DNA of 40,935 nt, taken from assembly GCA_017459925.1 (NCBI GenBank), contig JAFUCC010000027.1:1-40935 (forward strand), read 5' to 3'. The notes below the pieces were generated by a model, which saw only the letters and a program-made list of their open reading frames with translations, made no database searches and had not been told where the DNA came from. The translations under genes and the position numbers were made by a program. Origin of the DNA: Eggerthellaceae bacterium (GTDB lineage: Bacteria; Actinomycetota; Coriobacteriia; Coriobacteriales; Eggerthellaceae). This document shows positions 16,234 through 24,565 of the stretch, in pieces (within the stretch, counting starts at the first letter, position 1; each line of letters begins with the position of its first letter).

Positions 16234-17814
16234 TTGAACATCCTCGAACACGAACTTGAGCCGTTCGGCCAGGTGGTGCGGACGCATGAGGGCAACCCTG
16301 CGCTCGGCGAGGTGCGCCATTACCTGAACGCCGCCACCGCCGACGGTCCTGCCACGCTTTACATCTGCGACAACGAGCAAGACGTCATGGCCGCCCATCA
16401 GGCGGGGTGCTATTCCGTGTTCGTCGACCCCGATGCCGAAGAGCCCGCCGAGGGCGCCGTCATCTCGGTGCTGGGCGGCGAGTCGGCTTCGGTCGTGTTC
16501 GACGCACTGCTCGACATCGCGCGCAGGTACGGCGCGTGGGAGCACAACATGGACATGCTGCGCCTTTCAGGTGGCACGCTGCAGGAGCTGGTCGACATCA
16601 GCGAGCCGTTCCTGCGAAACAACGTGGTGGTGCTCGACCCGGCGTTGAAGCTGCTCGCGTACACGAAGAACGTGCCCTGCGACGACCCCATCACCGTCGA
16701 GCTCATCGAGCACGGGTACCACACCGAGGCCAACATCCGCAAGTTCAAGCTGAACAAGCGCTTCAAGTCGTGGTCGGAAGACGATGGGCTCATCGTCAAC
16801 GACACGCGCACCATCTGCAAGTACACGACGATCGCACGGTCGTTCAAGGCGCGCTCGGCGTTCTCCATCATCTCGGTCATGATGTGCAACGTCACCGACG
16901 ACCTGGGCTTCATCTCGGATATCTTCACCATGTTCACCGACAGGGTGGAGTTCTTCGCGCTGCGCGATTACCCCGACGACAAGCCCGCGGGCAGCATGGT
17001 CGACACGTTCTTGAAGGACTTGCTCGCCGGTGCGCTGAGCGATGATGCCGTCGAGGACCGCAGCCAGTACGTCGGCATTCCCGCCGCCGGCCGTTTCTGC
17101 CTGTTCTACATCGAGACGAGCAAGGATTCGGTCCCTGCGTCGCGCCTGCTGTCCGATGTGTCGCTTTCCGTGGCGCCCGCCAAGACGCTCATGATAGACG
17201 ACGCGGTCGTGGTGCTGTGCTTCAACTGCGTCAGCGACACGTGCGTGCACCGCTGCCATCCTAAGTCGTGCCCGCATGCCCGCCAGACCGTCTCCGCGCG
17301 CCTGAACGGCCTGCTCACGCGCTACGAGCTGACATGCGGCCGCAGCTCCAAGTTCACCGGGCTCTCGCAAGCCGCCAAGGCGTTCTCGCAAGCGCGCGCG
17401 GCATATGCGCTCAGCAAGCGCAGCGCGTTGCAGAAAGAAGGGGAGTCCGCCAACAGCTGGCCGCGCATCTTCTCGTTCGACCGCTACAGCGTCGACTTCC
17501 TCGTCGACCAGCTTTCCGACCGTGCGCTCGACCTGCTCGACTTCACGTATGCCGGCACGATCATCAACGCCATCGCGCGCCAAGACGAAAGCGCGCACAC
17601 GAATAATTACGAGTTCCTGTACGCGTACCTCATGTACGAGCGCCGCACGTCCACCGTGGCCGAGCAGCTGCACATGCACCGCAACAACGTGGGGTACCGC
17701 ATCGGCCGCATCGAGGAGCAGTTCGGCATCAACACGGACGACCCGCAGATGCGCGCTGACTTGCTGCTCGCGTTCCGGCTGCGCGAAGCGGCCCTTATGC
17801 AAACCGCCCAATAA
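16234..17814 (+). CDS. PucR/CdaR-type transcriptional regulator
   Basis: 526 residues from a TTG start. The C-terminal HTH (YERRTSTVAEQLHMHRNNVG, then YRIGRIEEQFGI) is the PucR family's HTH_30 domain; the middle is a GGDEF-like CdaR domain and the N-terminus a PucR-type sensing region. The start is uncertain: GGAG (16211-16214) is ideally spaced to an in-frame CTG at 16222 (MSFTLNILEHE...) and too far from the TTG. It lies 30 bases after fixX in the same direction, so it is probably co-transcribed and likely controls this catabolic cluster in response to a metabolite. Confidence 0.85.
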   Translation: MNILEHELEPFGQVVRTHEGNPALGEVRHYLNAATADGPATLYICDNEQDVMAAHQAGCYSVFVDPDAEEPAEGAVISVLGGESASVVFDALLDIARRYGAWEHNMDMLRLSGGTLQELVDISEPFLRNNVVVLDPALKLLAYTKNVPCDDPITVELIEHGYHTEANIRKFKLNKRFKSWSEDDGLIVNDTRTICKYTTIARSFKARSAFSIISVMMCNVTDDLGFISDIFTMFTDRVEFFALRDYPDDKPAGSMVDTFLKDLLAGALSDDAVEDRSQYVGIPAAGRFCLFYIETSKDSVPASRLLSDVSLSVAPAKTLMIDDAVVVLCFNCVSDTCVHRCHPKSCPHARQTVSARLNGLLTRYELTCGRSSKFTGLSQAAKAFSQARAAYALSKRSALQKEGESANSWPRIFSFDRYSVDFLVDQLSDRALDLLDFTYAGTIINAIARQDESAHTNNYEFLYAYLMYERRTSTVAEQLHMHRNNVGYRIGRIEEQFGINTDDPQMRADLLLAFRLREAALMQTAQ

Positions 17815-17959
17815 GCCATTTCGCAAACCTTGTGCTCGGCACAATGACCGCAAAATCCCGTTGACTACCATGGTTCTTGTACTTGTGGCTGGGGGCTTGA
17901 TCCCCACCTAGCAGGTCCCCGGCCCGAAAACGCGCTTTTCTGAAAGAGGGTAGTTTCAA

Positions 17960-20056
17960 ATGGACATGAAGCAATGGGTGAAAGACCAGATCGACGCGCC
18001 GGTGAAGAAGGCGATGCCCGTTCTCACATTCCCCGCCGCCGAGATGATGGGCATCACCACCAAGGAGCTCATCTACTCGCCCGAGCTGCAGGCCAGTGCC
18101 ATGAAGTACATCCACGACCACACCGACATGGCCGCCGTTTTAGCGTTCATGGACCTGTCGGTCGAGGCCGAGGCATTCGGCAGCGACATCCGCTACAGCG
18201 ACAACGAGGTGCCGACGGTCGTCGGCTCCATCATCGACGAAGACAGCAACGTCGACCTCCTCGAAACCCCCAATCCGCGCGAAGGCCGCACGGGGGTGTG
18301 CATTGAAGGCGTCCGGCTCATAGCCGATCAGATTCATGACAAACCAGTGATCGCGGGCAATATCGGCCCATTCTCGCTGGCCGGACGCCTCATGGACGTC
18401 AACGAGGTCATGTTCCTGTGCTACGACGAGCCCGAACTGGTGCACGCCGTGCTGGACAAGGTGACCGACTTCATCATCGAGTACACCAAGGAGTTCAAGG
18501 CCGCAGGCGCCGACGGCGTGTTGATGGCCGAGCCGCTGGCGGGCCTGCTCTCGCCCGACCTGACCGAGGAGTTCTCGAACCCGTACGTGAAGCGCATCGT
18601 CGACGAGTGCCAGGACGACGAGTTCATCGTCATCGTGCACAACTGCGGCTCCAGCGTGAAGAACACCATCGACAGCATCGTCGAGACGGGTGCCGCCGGC
18701 TTCCACCTGGGCAACGCCATCGACATGGCCGAGATGATGCCGCACATCCCCGCCGACGTGCTGTGCTTCGGCAACGTCGACCCGGCGGCGCAGTTCTGCC
18801 ACGGCACGCCGGAAAGCGTGTACGGCGCCACCATCGACCTGCTCGAGGCGTGCTCGCAATACCCGAACTTCATCATCTCGAGCGGTTGCGACATCCCGCA
18901 GCTGACGCCGTGGGAGAACATCGACGCGTTCTTCTCGGCAGTCGACCACTTCTACGGCAACGCCGTGAACGAGGAGACGAAGGCCGCCGCCGAAGCCTCC
19001 AAGCCGGCGCCTGCCACCATGACCTCCCGTGAGCGCTTCTTCGCCGCGCTCAACCACGAGCCGGTCGATCGCGTGCCGGTGCATCCGTTCGTGGCGGGCA
19101 CGAACCGCATCCTCACGGGCGCGACGTTCCCCGAGTGGGCGTCGAGCGCCGAGCTCATCGCGAAGGGCTACATCGAGATGGCCAAGATGTTCCCCGAGGA
19201 AGATTGCGTGCTCGTCACCGTCGACTTCACGGTCGAGGCGAGCGCTTGGGGCCTGCCGGTCGTGCAGAACCGCAACAACCCGAGCCGTCCCGACGGAACG
19301 CGCCGCCTCGTGCCGACCGCAGACGACTACGGCAACATCCAGCCGGTCGACGCAATGCAGAGCGAGCGCATGGTCATGATGCGCGACGCCTGCAAGATCG
19401 TGGTCGACGAGCTTAAGGACGACAAGCCCGTGTTCGTGTACGTCATGGGCCCGCTGTCCACGCTGTCGCTCATGCGCGGCCAGCGCAAGATCCGCCGCGA
19501 CTTCTCGGGCCATGCCGGGGAAATCCGCACGGCGGTCGAGAACGTGGCGACCACGCTCGAGCAGTTCGTCGACATGCTCATGGAGACCGGCGTCGACGGC
19601 ATCATGTGGGACACGTACTTCGCGGGCTCGTCGAACATGACGCGCGACCAGTGGCGCGCCATCGAGTTCGACAGCATCGCGCGCCTCGCCAAGCGCGTGG
19701 CCGATGCGGGCGGCATCAACATGGTGCACAGCTGCCAGTCCGGCGCGTACTTCGACCTGCAGATCGAAGCCGTCAACCCGAAGGCCATCTCGTTCTTCCA
19801 CCCGGCGTTCGGCTGCGACAGCCTGGCCTCCACGAAGGAGCAGTACGGCGACCAGGTCGCGCTCATGGGCGCGGTGACCCCGTGGAACGCGGTTCACGGT
19901 TCCGACATCGATTGGGACGAGGAATGCAAGCAGGTCATCGACGAGATCGGCGGCACGGGCTTCATCCTGTCCCCGGGCTGCTTCTACCCGGCCAACGCCT
20001 CGCTCGGCCGCGTGAAGCGCATGATCGACGTGGCCGTCTCCACGCCGGTGCAGTAG
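17960..20056 (+). CDS. tandem URO-D (MtaA-like) methyltransferase fusion
   Basis: 698 residues, about twice the length of one URO-D domain. Domain 1 is roughly residues 1-335, the linker (KAAAEASKPAPATM) about 340-354, and domain 2 about 355-698. Both keep the zinc-type motif of corrinoid:thiol methyltransferases: H227-N-C229 with C310 (ISSGCDIP), and H590-S-C592 with C674 (LSPGCFYP). It is therefore more like MtaA/MtbA than haem-pathway uroporphyrinogen decarboxylase. The start follows AAAGAGGG. No corrinoid-binding protein is in the window, so a partner would be encoded elsewhere. It lies between the Fix genes with their regulator and the acyl-CoA dehydrogenase, and ends at a terminator. 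Confidence 0.85.
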   Translation: MDMKQWVKDQIDAPVKKAMPVLTFPAAEMMGITTKELIYSPELQASAMKYIHDHTDMAAVLAFMDLSVEAEAFGSDIRYSDNEVPTVVGSIIDEDSNVDLLETPNPREGRTGVCIEGVRLIADQIHDKPVIAGNIGPFSLAGRLMDVNEVMFLCYDEPELVHAVLDKVTDFIIEYTKEFKAAGADGVLMAEPLAGLLSPDLTEEFSNPYVKRIVDECQDDEFIVIVHNCGSSVKNTIDSIVETGAAGFHLGNAIDMAEMMPHIPADVLCFGNVDPAAQFCHGTPESVYGATIDLLEACSQYPNFIISSGCDIPQLTPWENIDAFFSAVDHFYGNAVNEETKAAAEASKPAPATMTSRERFFAALNHEPVDRVPVHPFVAGTNRILTGATFPEWASSAELIAKGYIEMAKMFPEEDCVLVTVDFTVEASAWGLPVVQNRNNPSRPDGTRRLVPTADDYGNIQPVDAMQSERMVMMRDACKIVVDELKDDKPVFVYVMGPLSTLSLMRGQRKIRRDFSGHAGEIRTAVENVATTLEQFVDMLMETGVDGIMWDTYFAGSSNMTRDQWRAIEFDSIARLAKRVADAGGINMVHSCQSGAYFDLQIEAVNPKAISFFHPAFGCDSLASTKEQYGDQVALMGAVTPWNAVHGSDIDWDEECKQVIDEIGGTGFILSPGCFYPANASLGRVKRMIDVAVSTPVQ

Positions 20057-20082
20057 CACGGTTAAAGGACGACGATGGAACA

Positions 20083-20124
20083 GGCGGGGCAGGGGGTTCG
20101 TTTCTCCCTGCTCCGCCGCCTTTC
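20083..20124 (+). terminator. Rho-independent terminator after tandem URO-D gene
   Basis: A 12-bp stem (20083-20094 with 20106-20117, one G-U pair) with an 11-nt loop is followed after GCC by TTTC. It ends the fix/regulator/URO-D transcription unit. The next gene starts at 20260, so 20125-20259 should hold its own promoter; I see no convincing -35/-10 pair there. Confidence 0.6.
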
Positions 20125-20259
20125 ATGCCCGCGCTGCCACTAGTCACTTTCTAATTGTGCCTAGATGCCGCGGCAGGCGGAAAAGCCCGTTCGGGTATGC
20201 TTTTCTCGGGATGAAATCATCCACGTTCAGCTTGTGAGCCACACGAGAAAGGGTGCGTA

Positions 20260-21420
20260 ATGGACTTCCGTTTCACCGATGAGCAAGAGCTGCTCGTCGA
20301 CAGCATCAAGGAATTCTGCGAGCGCTACACCAGCGAAGAGCAAATCCGCGAGATGTACGAGAAACACCAGATGAGCGAGGAGCTGCTGTCTGCGTGGATG
20401 GAAAACGGCTTCGGCCTGATGGGCATTCCCGAGAAGTACGAGGGCGTCGACACGGACCTGGTCACCTTGGGCATTCTGACCGAGGAGTTCGCGCACTATT
20501 CGGGCTGCATGCTGCCGACGCTGAACAATGCGCTGGCCATGCGCGACTTCATCGACTTCGGTGCGTCCGACGATCAGATCAACGAGGCCATGGCCAGCTA
20601 CATGGAAACCGGCCTACCCATCTTCTCGCTGGGCTTCTCCGAGCCCGGCGCCGGGTCCGACAACCAGGCCATGACGTGCGTCACGCGCAAGCAGGCCGAC
20701 GGCACCTACCTGCTTTCCGGTCAGAAGACGTGGGTCACGCAGGGCGAGTACTTCCCGAACGTGCTCGTCATCGCCAAGGACGAGGACCCCGCGCGTGATA
20801 ACCGCAACATGTCGATGTGGGTCGTCCCGAAGGACGCGCCCGGCCTGTCCACTGCCTCGCTGCACAAGATCGGCAACCAGGTCGCCGCGTTCTGCGAGAT
20901 GTACTTCGACGACGTCGTGCTCACCGAGGATATGCGCATCGGCGAGCCCGGCAAGGGCTTCTTCAACCTCATGAAGAACTTCGAGACCGAGCGCTGCCTG
21001 ATTGTGGCGCAGTGCATCGGCACGGCGCAGGCCGCCATGGACGATGCCGCCGCCTATGTCAGCGAGCGCCAGACGTTCGGCCGCCCCATCGCCGATTACC
21101 AGCTCATCCAGCTGAAGCTGGTCGAGATGGAGACCAAGCTGCAGAACTCCCGCAACATGCTGTACAAGACGCTGTGGAAGATGGACAACGGCGAGTCCGT
21201 GCGCATCGACTCGGCGCTTCTGAAGTACTACGTCGCGAAGGCGTGCGTCGAGGTCGCCTCCGATGCCATGCAGATTTACGGCGGCTTGGGCTACACCACC
21301 GAGACGCGCCTCGGCCGCATCTGGGTCGACTTGCGCGGCATGCAAATCGCCGGCGGCACCGACGAGATCATGGTTTACATCGCCGGCCGTCAGCTTGCCA
21401 AGAAGTACGCACGCTCGTAA
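20260..21420 (+). CDS. acyl-CoA dehydrogenase / enoyl-CoA reductase
   Basis: 386 residues, standard length. The family signature is FSEPGAGSDNQAM (residues 126-138), with the flavin-contacting QKTWVTQGEY and the tail motif QIYGGLGYTTE. The usual catalytic Glu of short- and medium-chain enzymes (the E of Y-E-G-T) is replaced: the segment reads A364-G365-G366-T367. E244 in FETERCL aligns with the alternative base used by isovaleryl- and long-chain acyl-CoA dehydrogenases. With FixABCX upstream it probably works as a CaiA-like enoyl-CoA reductase, or in reverse as a dehydrogenase. Cytosolic; FAD-dependent by family knowledge. Confidence 0.9.
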   Translation: MDFRFTDEQELLVDSIKEFCERYTSEEQIREMYEKHQMSEELLSAWMENGFGLMGIPEKYEGVDTDLVTLGILTEEFAHYSGCMLPTLNNALAMRDFIDFGASDDQINEAMASYMETGLPIFSLGFSEPGAGSDNQAMTCVTRKQADGTYLLSGQKTWVTQGEYFPNVLVIAKDEDPARDNRNMSMWVVPKDAPGLSTASLHKIGNQVAAFCEMYFDDVVLTEDMRIGEPGKGFFNLMKNFETERCLIVAQCIGTAQAAMDDAAAYVSERQTFGRPIADYQLIQLKLVEMETKLQNSRNMLYKTLWKMDNGESVRIDSALLKYYVAKACVEVASDAMQIYGGLGYTTETRLGRIWVDLRGMQIAGGTDEIMVYIAGRQLAKKYARS

Positions 21421-21427
21421 CCGCTCG

Positions 21428-21541
21428 AAAATGAGTCACAGGAATGAGTAGCAGGACGTTCCTGCGACTCATTTTTGAGACCGCGACGAGTTCGTATCCA
21501 TTGTGAAAATGAGTCGCAGGAACGTCCTGCTACTCATTCCT
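21428..21541. repeat. alternating inverted repeats, two exclusive hairpins
   Basis: Three copies of the 17-bp unit AAAATGAGTC(A/G)CAGGAA alternate in orientation: + at 21428-21444, - at 21459-21475 and + at 21506-21522. Units 1 and 2 can form one hairpin with one mismatch. A larger region around units 2 and 3 forms a perfect 36-bp inverted repeat (21440-21475 and 21506-21541) with a 30-nt loop. The two folds share unit 2 and exclude each other. It fills the gap between the acyl-CoA dehydrogenase and CoA-transferase genes and may be a terminator or attenuator, or a mobile palindromic repeat. Confidence 0.75.
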
Positions 21542-21560
21542 TCCAAGACAGGAGTGAATC

Positions 21561-23123
21561 ATGGCGAAGTTCATCACAGCTGCTGAGGCGGCGAAGCTCA
21601 TTCCCGACGGCGCGACGGTCGGCTTGGCGGGAATGGGCCTTTCCGGTTGGGCCGAGGAGGTCGGCCGCGCCATGCGCGACAGCTTCAAGGAGACGGGGCA
21701 CCCGTGCAACATCAACCTGAAGCAGGGCTGCGCCATGGGCGACTGGAAGTACCGCGGCGTCACCGTGCTCGGCGAGGCCGGCCCGGGGCTGGTCACCCAG
21801 TGGTCGGGCGCGCACATCGGCTCCGCCTTCACGCTGAACGCGCTCGTGCAGGAGGGCAAGATCAAGTGCCACTGCCTGCCGCAAGGCGTCATCGTGAACC
21901 TCTGGCGCGAGATCGCCGCCGGGCGCCCCGGCCTCATCACGAAGGTGGGCCTGGGCACGTTCGTCGACCCCCGCGTCGAGGGCGGCCGCATGAACCCCGA
22001 GACGACCGAGGACTGCTGCGAGCTCATCGAGTTCCAGGGCGAGGAGTACCTGTTCTACAAGTCGTTCCCGCTGGACGTGGCCCTGCTTCGCGGCACGGTT
22101 GCTGACGAGAACGGCAACATCTCGTTTTCGCACGAGTCCGTCATGAACGAGGGCCTGGCCGTGGCGAGCGCCGCGAAGAACTCGGGCGGCATCGTCATCG
22201 TGCAGGTCGAGTACCTCGCGCAGAAGAACACGCTCAACCCCAAGGACGTGGCCATCCCCGGCATCATGGTCGACTACGTCGTGCAGGCAACCGAGCAGGA
22301 CTGCTGCTGGCAGACCGAGGGCGTCTACTTCGAGCCGGCGTTTAGCGGCCAGATTCGCAAGCCGCTCGACCAGCTGCCCGTGCTCGACCTGTCGCCGCGC
22401 AAGGTCATCTGCCGCCGCTGCGCGATGGAGATGATCCCCGGCGCCATTGCGAACCTGGGCGTGGGCATCCCCGCCGACGTCGCGTCGGTGGTCGCCGAGT
22501 GCGGCTGCTCTGAGGACATCACCATCACTGCCGAGGCCGGCGGCATCGGCGGCGTTCCCGCGGCGCTTCCCAACTTCGGCAGCAACTACAACGCCGAGGC
22601 CATCATCTCGCACAACTCGATGTTCGACTTCATCGACGGCGGCGGCCTCGACATCACGGTGCTGGGCCTGGCCGAAGCCGACAAGGACGGCAACGTGAAC
22701 GTCTCGAAGTTCGGCAACCGCCTGTCCGGCCCCGGTGGCTTCATCGACATCACTCAGTCCGCCAAGAAGGTCGTGTTCGCAGGCACGTTCATGGCCAAGG
22801 GCGACATCCGCGTCGAGGACGGCAAGCTCAACATCGTCGAGGAGGGCACGGCTGAGAAGCTCGTGGACTCCGTGCAGCAGATCACGTTCTCGGGCAAGAA
22901 CGCCGGCGCCAACCAGACGATCCTCTACGTCACCGAGCGCTGCGTGCTCGAGTTGATCGACGGCGAGATGACCGTAGTGGAAATTGCGCCGGGCGTCGAC
23001 CTGGAAAAGGACGTCCTGGCCCACATGGGCTTCACGCCGAAGGTCGCCGACGACCTGAAGCTGATGGACCCGGCCCTGTTCCAGGAGGAATGGGACGCGC
23101 TGCCCGGCATCCTGAAGAAGTAA
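21561..23123 (+). CDS. Pct-type acetate/propionate CoA-transferase (class I)
   Basis: 520 residues, matching the fused alpha-beta enzymes of the propionate CoA-transferase family (COG4670). The N-terminal domain starts KFITAAEAAKLIPDGATVGL. The active-site glutamate is most likely E325 in AEAGGIGGVP, equivalent to Glu324 of the Clostridium propionicum enzyme. CAGGAG precedes the ATG. It would recycle CoA between the acyl-CoA product and acetate or the incoming acid. The cluster thus has two unrelated CoA-transferases, this one and the CaiB-type enzyme at the left end. A strong terminator follows. Confidence 0.9.
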   Translation: MAKFITAAEAAKLIPDGATVGLAGMGLSGWAEEVGRAMRDSFKETGHPCNINLKQGCAMGDWKYRGVTVLGEAGPGLVTQWSGAHIGSAFTLNALVQEGKIKCHCLPQGVIVNLWREIAAGRPGLITKVGLGTFVDPRVEGGRMNPETTEDCCELIEFQGEEYLFYKSFPLDVALLRGTVADENGNISFSHESVMNEGLAVASAAKNSGGIVIVQVEYLAQKNTLNPKDVAIPGIMVDYVVQATEQDCCWQTEGVYFEPAFSGQIRKPLDQLPVLDLSPRKVICRRCAMEMIPGAIANLGVGIPADVASVVAECGCSEDITITAEAGGIGGVPAALPNFGSNYNAEAIISHNSMFDFIDGGGLDITVLGLAEADKDGNVNVSKFGNRLSGPGGFIDITQSAKKVVFAGTFMAKGDIRVEDGKLNIVEEGTAEKLVDSVQQITFSGKNAGANQTILYVTERCVLELIDGEMTVVEIAPGVDLEKDVLAHMGFTPKVADDLKLMDPALFQEEWDALPGILKK

Positions 23124-23150
23124 TACGACGCCTTCACATGCGTCTACGAG

Positions 23151-23190
23151 GAAGCGCTGCTCCATGCGAGCGGCGCTTCTATTTGTTCTT
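23151..23190 (+). terminator. Rho-independent terminator after CoA-transferase
   Basis: A 12-bp stem (23151-23162 with 23168-23179, one G-U pair) with loop CATGC is followed by TATTTGTTCTT. It is the clearest terminator in the window and marks the right end of the acyl-CoA island. Confidence 0.8.
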
Positions 23191-23303
23191 CCGTGAAGTG
23201 CTTCGGATCTTTAAGGAAACGGAAAGGTTCGGCTATAGGTTCGCGAAAGGTTCGCGCCGTAGCCTGGTATCAGTTAATCGGGCGCGACTGTTTGGAGGAA
23301 ATG

Positions 23304-24461
23304 ATGTGGACCCGCAAAGAATTGAAGGACAAGGCGAAAGTCTCGTTCAAGGCAAACTATTGGAAGTCGGTGCTGGTGGCGCTGATTCTCATGGCGGTGG
23401 TCGGGGGCATGGGCGCTTTCTCGTCGTCGAGCGTTCCTGCGACGATGGCCCCGTCGGCAGCGACGACATCGTCGTATTCGCCTGACAACGTGAACGTCGA
23501 GATTCACGACGGCAAGGTGAAAGTCGACGTCGACGATCACGACGGCGGCAAGGTGCACGTCAACATGGACGCTGACGACCTCGAGGATTTGCGCGATGCG
23601 TTCGACGACATCGATGTCGCTGACGAGGACATCGTCTTTAACCCGTGGCTCTTCGGTCCGCACATGGCGCTCGTCGGCATCTCCGTGCTGCTGGTCATGC
23701 TGGTCGCGGCGGCAATCGCTATCGCCCTGTACGTGTTCGTGCTCAGCCCGCTCGAGGTTGGCGCACAGCGGTTCTTCATCCGCAACCTGAACCAGCCCTC
23801 CGAGGTGAAGGAAGTGGCGTTCGGTTACGACAACAACTACAAGGAAACGGTGAAGACCCTGTTCCTGCGCTCGCTGTTCATCTTCCTGTGGTCGCTGCTG
23901 CTCATCGTCCCGGGCATTTACAAGGCGTATCAGTACCGCATGATCCCGTACCTGCTGGCCGATGACCCGACCATGACGAAGGACCGCGCGTTCGCCGAGA
24001 GCAAGCGCCTGATGGACGGCCAGAAGTGGAATGCGTTTGTGCTTGACCTGTCCTTCCTCGGCTGGAACATCCTGTCGGCGCTGACGCTGGGCATCCTGGG
24101 CGTGTTCTACGTGACCCCGTACCAGGTGCAGACCAACGCGGCCCTGTACGAAAAGCTGGCGTACGGTCTGCCCGAGCCGACCGAGACGCAGCCGATGCCC
24201 GGCCAGGGCCAGCCGGTTCCGACGGCTCCCGTTGTCCCGACGGCTGCTGCGACCGCGCCGGTTGCAACGATGCCGGTCATCGTCTCCGAGTCGCAGCCGC
24301 CTGTCCCGCCGTTCGCAGCGGCCGATGCGCAAACCGCGAGCATTGCCGATTCGAAAACCGAGAGCATTGCCGACGCGCAGCCCGCAAGCATGGTCGATGC
24401 GACCGAGGAGCTTCCCGAAACCAAGGAAAACGGCGATGCCGGCGATTCCCCTGAAGCGTAG
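23304..24461 (+). CDS. DUF975 family membrane protein
   Basis: 385 residues from the second ATG (23304), five bases after GGAGG; the upstream in-frame extension is not supported. About four membrane segments are visible (near residues 22-40, 120-148, 185-205 and 245-270). The family core is GAQRFFIRNLNQ...FGYDNNYKETVKTLFLRSLF and PGIYKAYQYRMIPYLLADDP. The loop after the first segment is an unusual Asp-rich insertion (about 60-112). The tail is Ala/Pro/Thr-rich with three near-repeats of SIADSKTE/SIADAQPA/SMVDATEE. The function of DUF975 is unknown; the two-component genes that follow suggest a membrane-stress or envelope link. Confidence 0.8.
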   Translation: MWTRKELKDKAKVSFKANYWKSVLVALILMAVVGGMGAFSSSSVPATMAPSAATTSSYSPDNVNVEIHDGKVKVDVDDHDGGKVHVNMDADDLEDLRDAFDDIDVADEDIVFNPWLFGPHMALVGISVLLVMLVAAAIAIALYVFVLSPLEVGAQRFFIRNLNQPSEVKEVAFGYDNNYKETVKTLFLRSLFIFLWSLLLIVPGIYKAYQYRMIPYLLADDPTMTKDRAFAESKRLMDGQKWNAFVLDLSFLGWNILSALTLGILGVFYVTPYQVQTNAALYEKLAYGLPEPTETQPMPGQGQPVPTAPVVPTAAATAPVATMPVIVSESQPPVPPFAAADAQTASIADSKTESIADAQPASMVDATEELPETKENGDAGDSPEA

Positions 24462-24483
24462 TTTCTGACACAATTGAGTAAAC

Positions 24484-24512
24484 GCGCCTGCGATGCCAGC
24501 CGTCGCAGGCGC
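24484..24512 (+). terminator. hairpin after DUF975 gene
   Basis: A perfect 10-bp stem GCGCCTGCGA/TCGCAGGCGC with a 9-nt loop follows the DUF975 stop. There is no T-run, so it may terminate weakly or stabilise the 3' end. The response regulator gene starts 54 bases later. Confidence 0.45.
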
Positions 24513-24565
24513 ACCAATGTGTCGACGTTGCCTGGTCAGGCCGGCACATCGAGAAAGGAAATCCC

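Noticed and set aside
17861..17889. TTGACT as a -35 box before the tandem URO-D gene
   Set aside because: No acceptable -10 at 16-18 bp; the only TACTTG is 13 bp away.
18140..20059. A 639-codon minus-strand frame opposite the tandem URO-D gene
   Set aside because: Same mirror effect of strong codon bias; no ribosome-binding site or domain.
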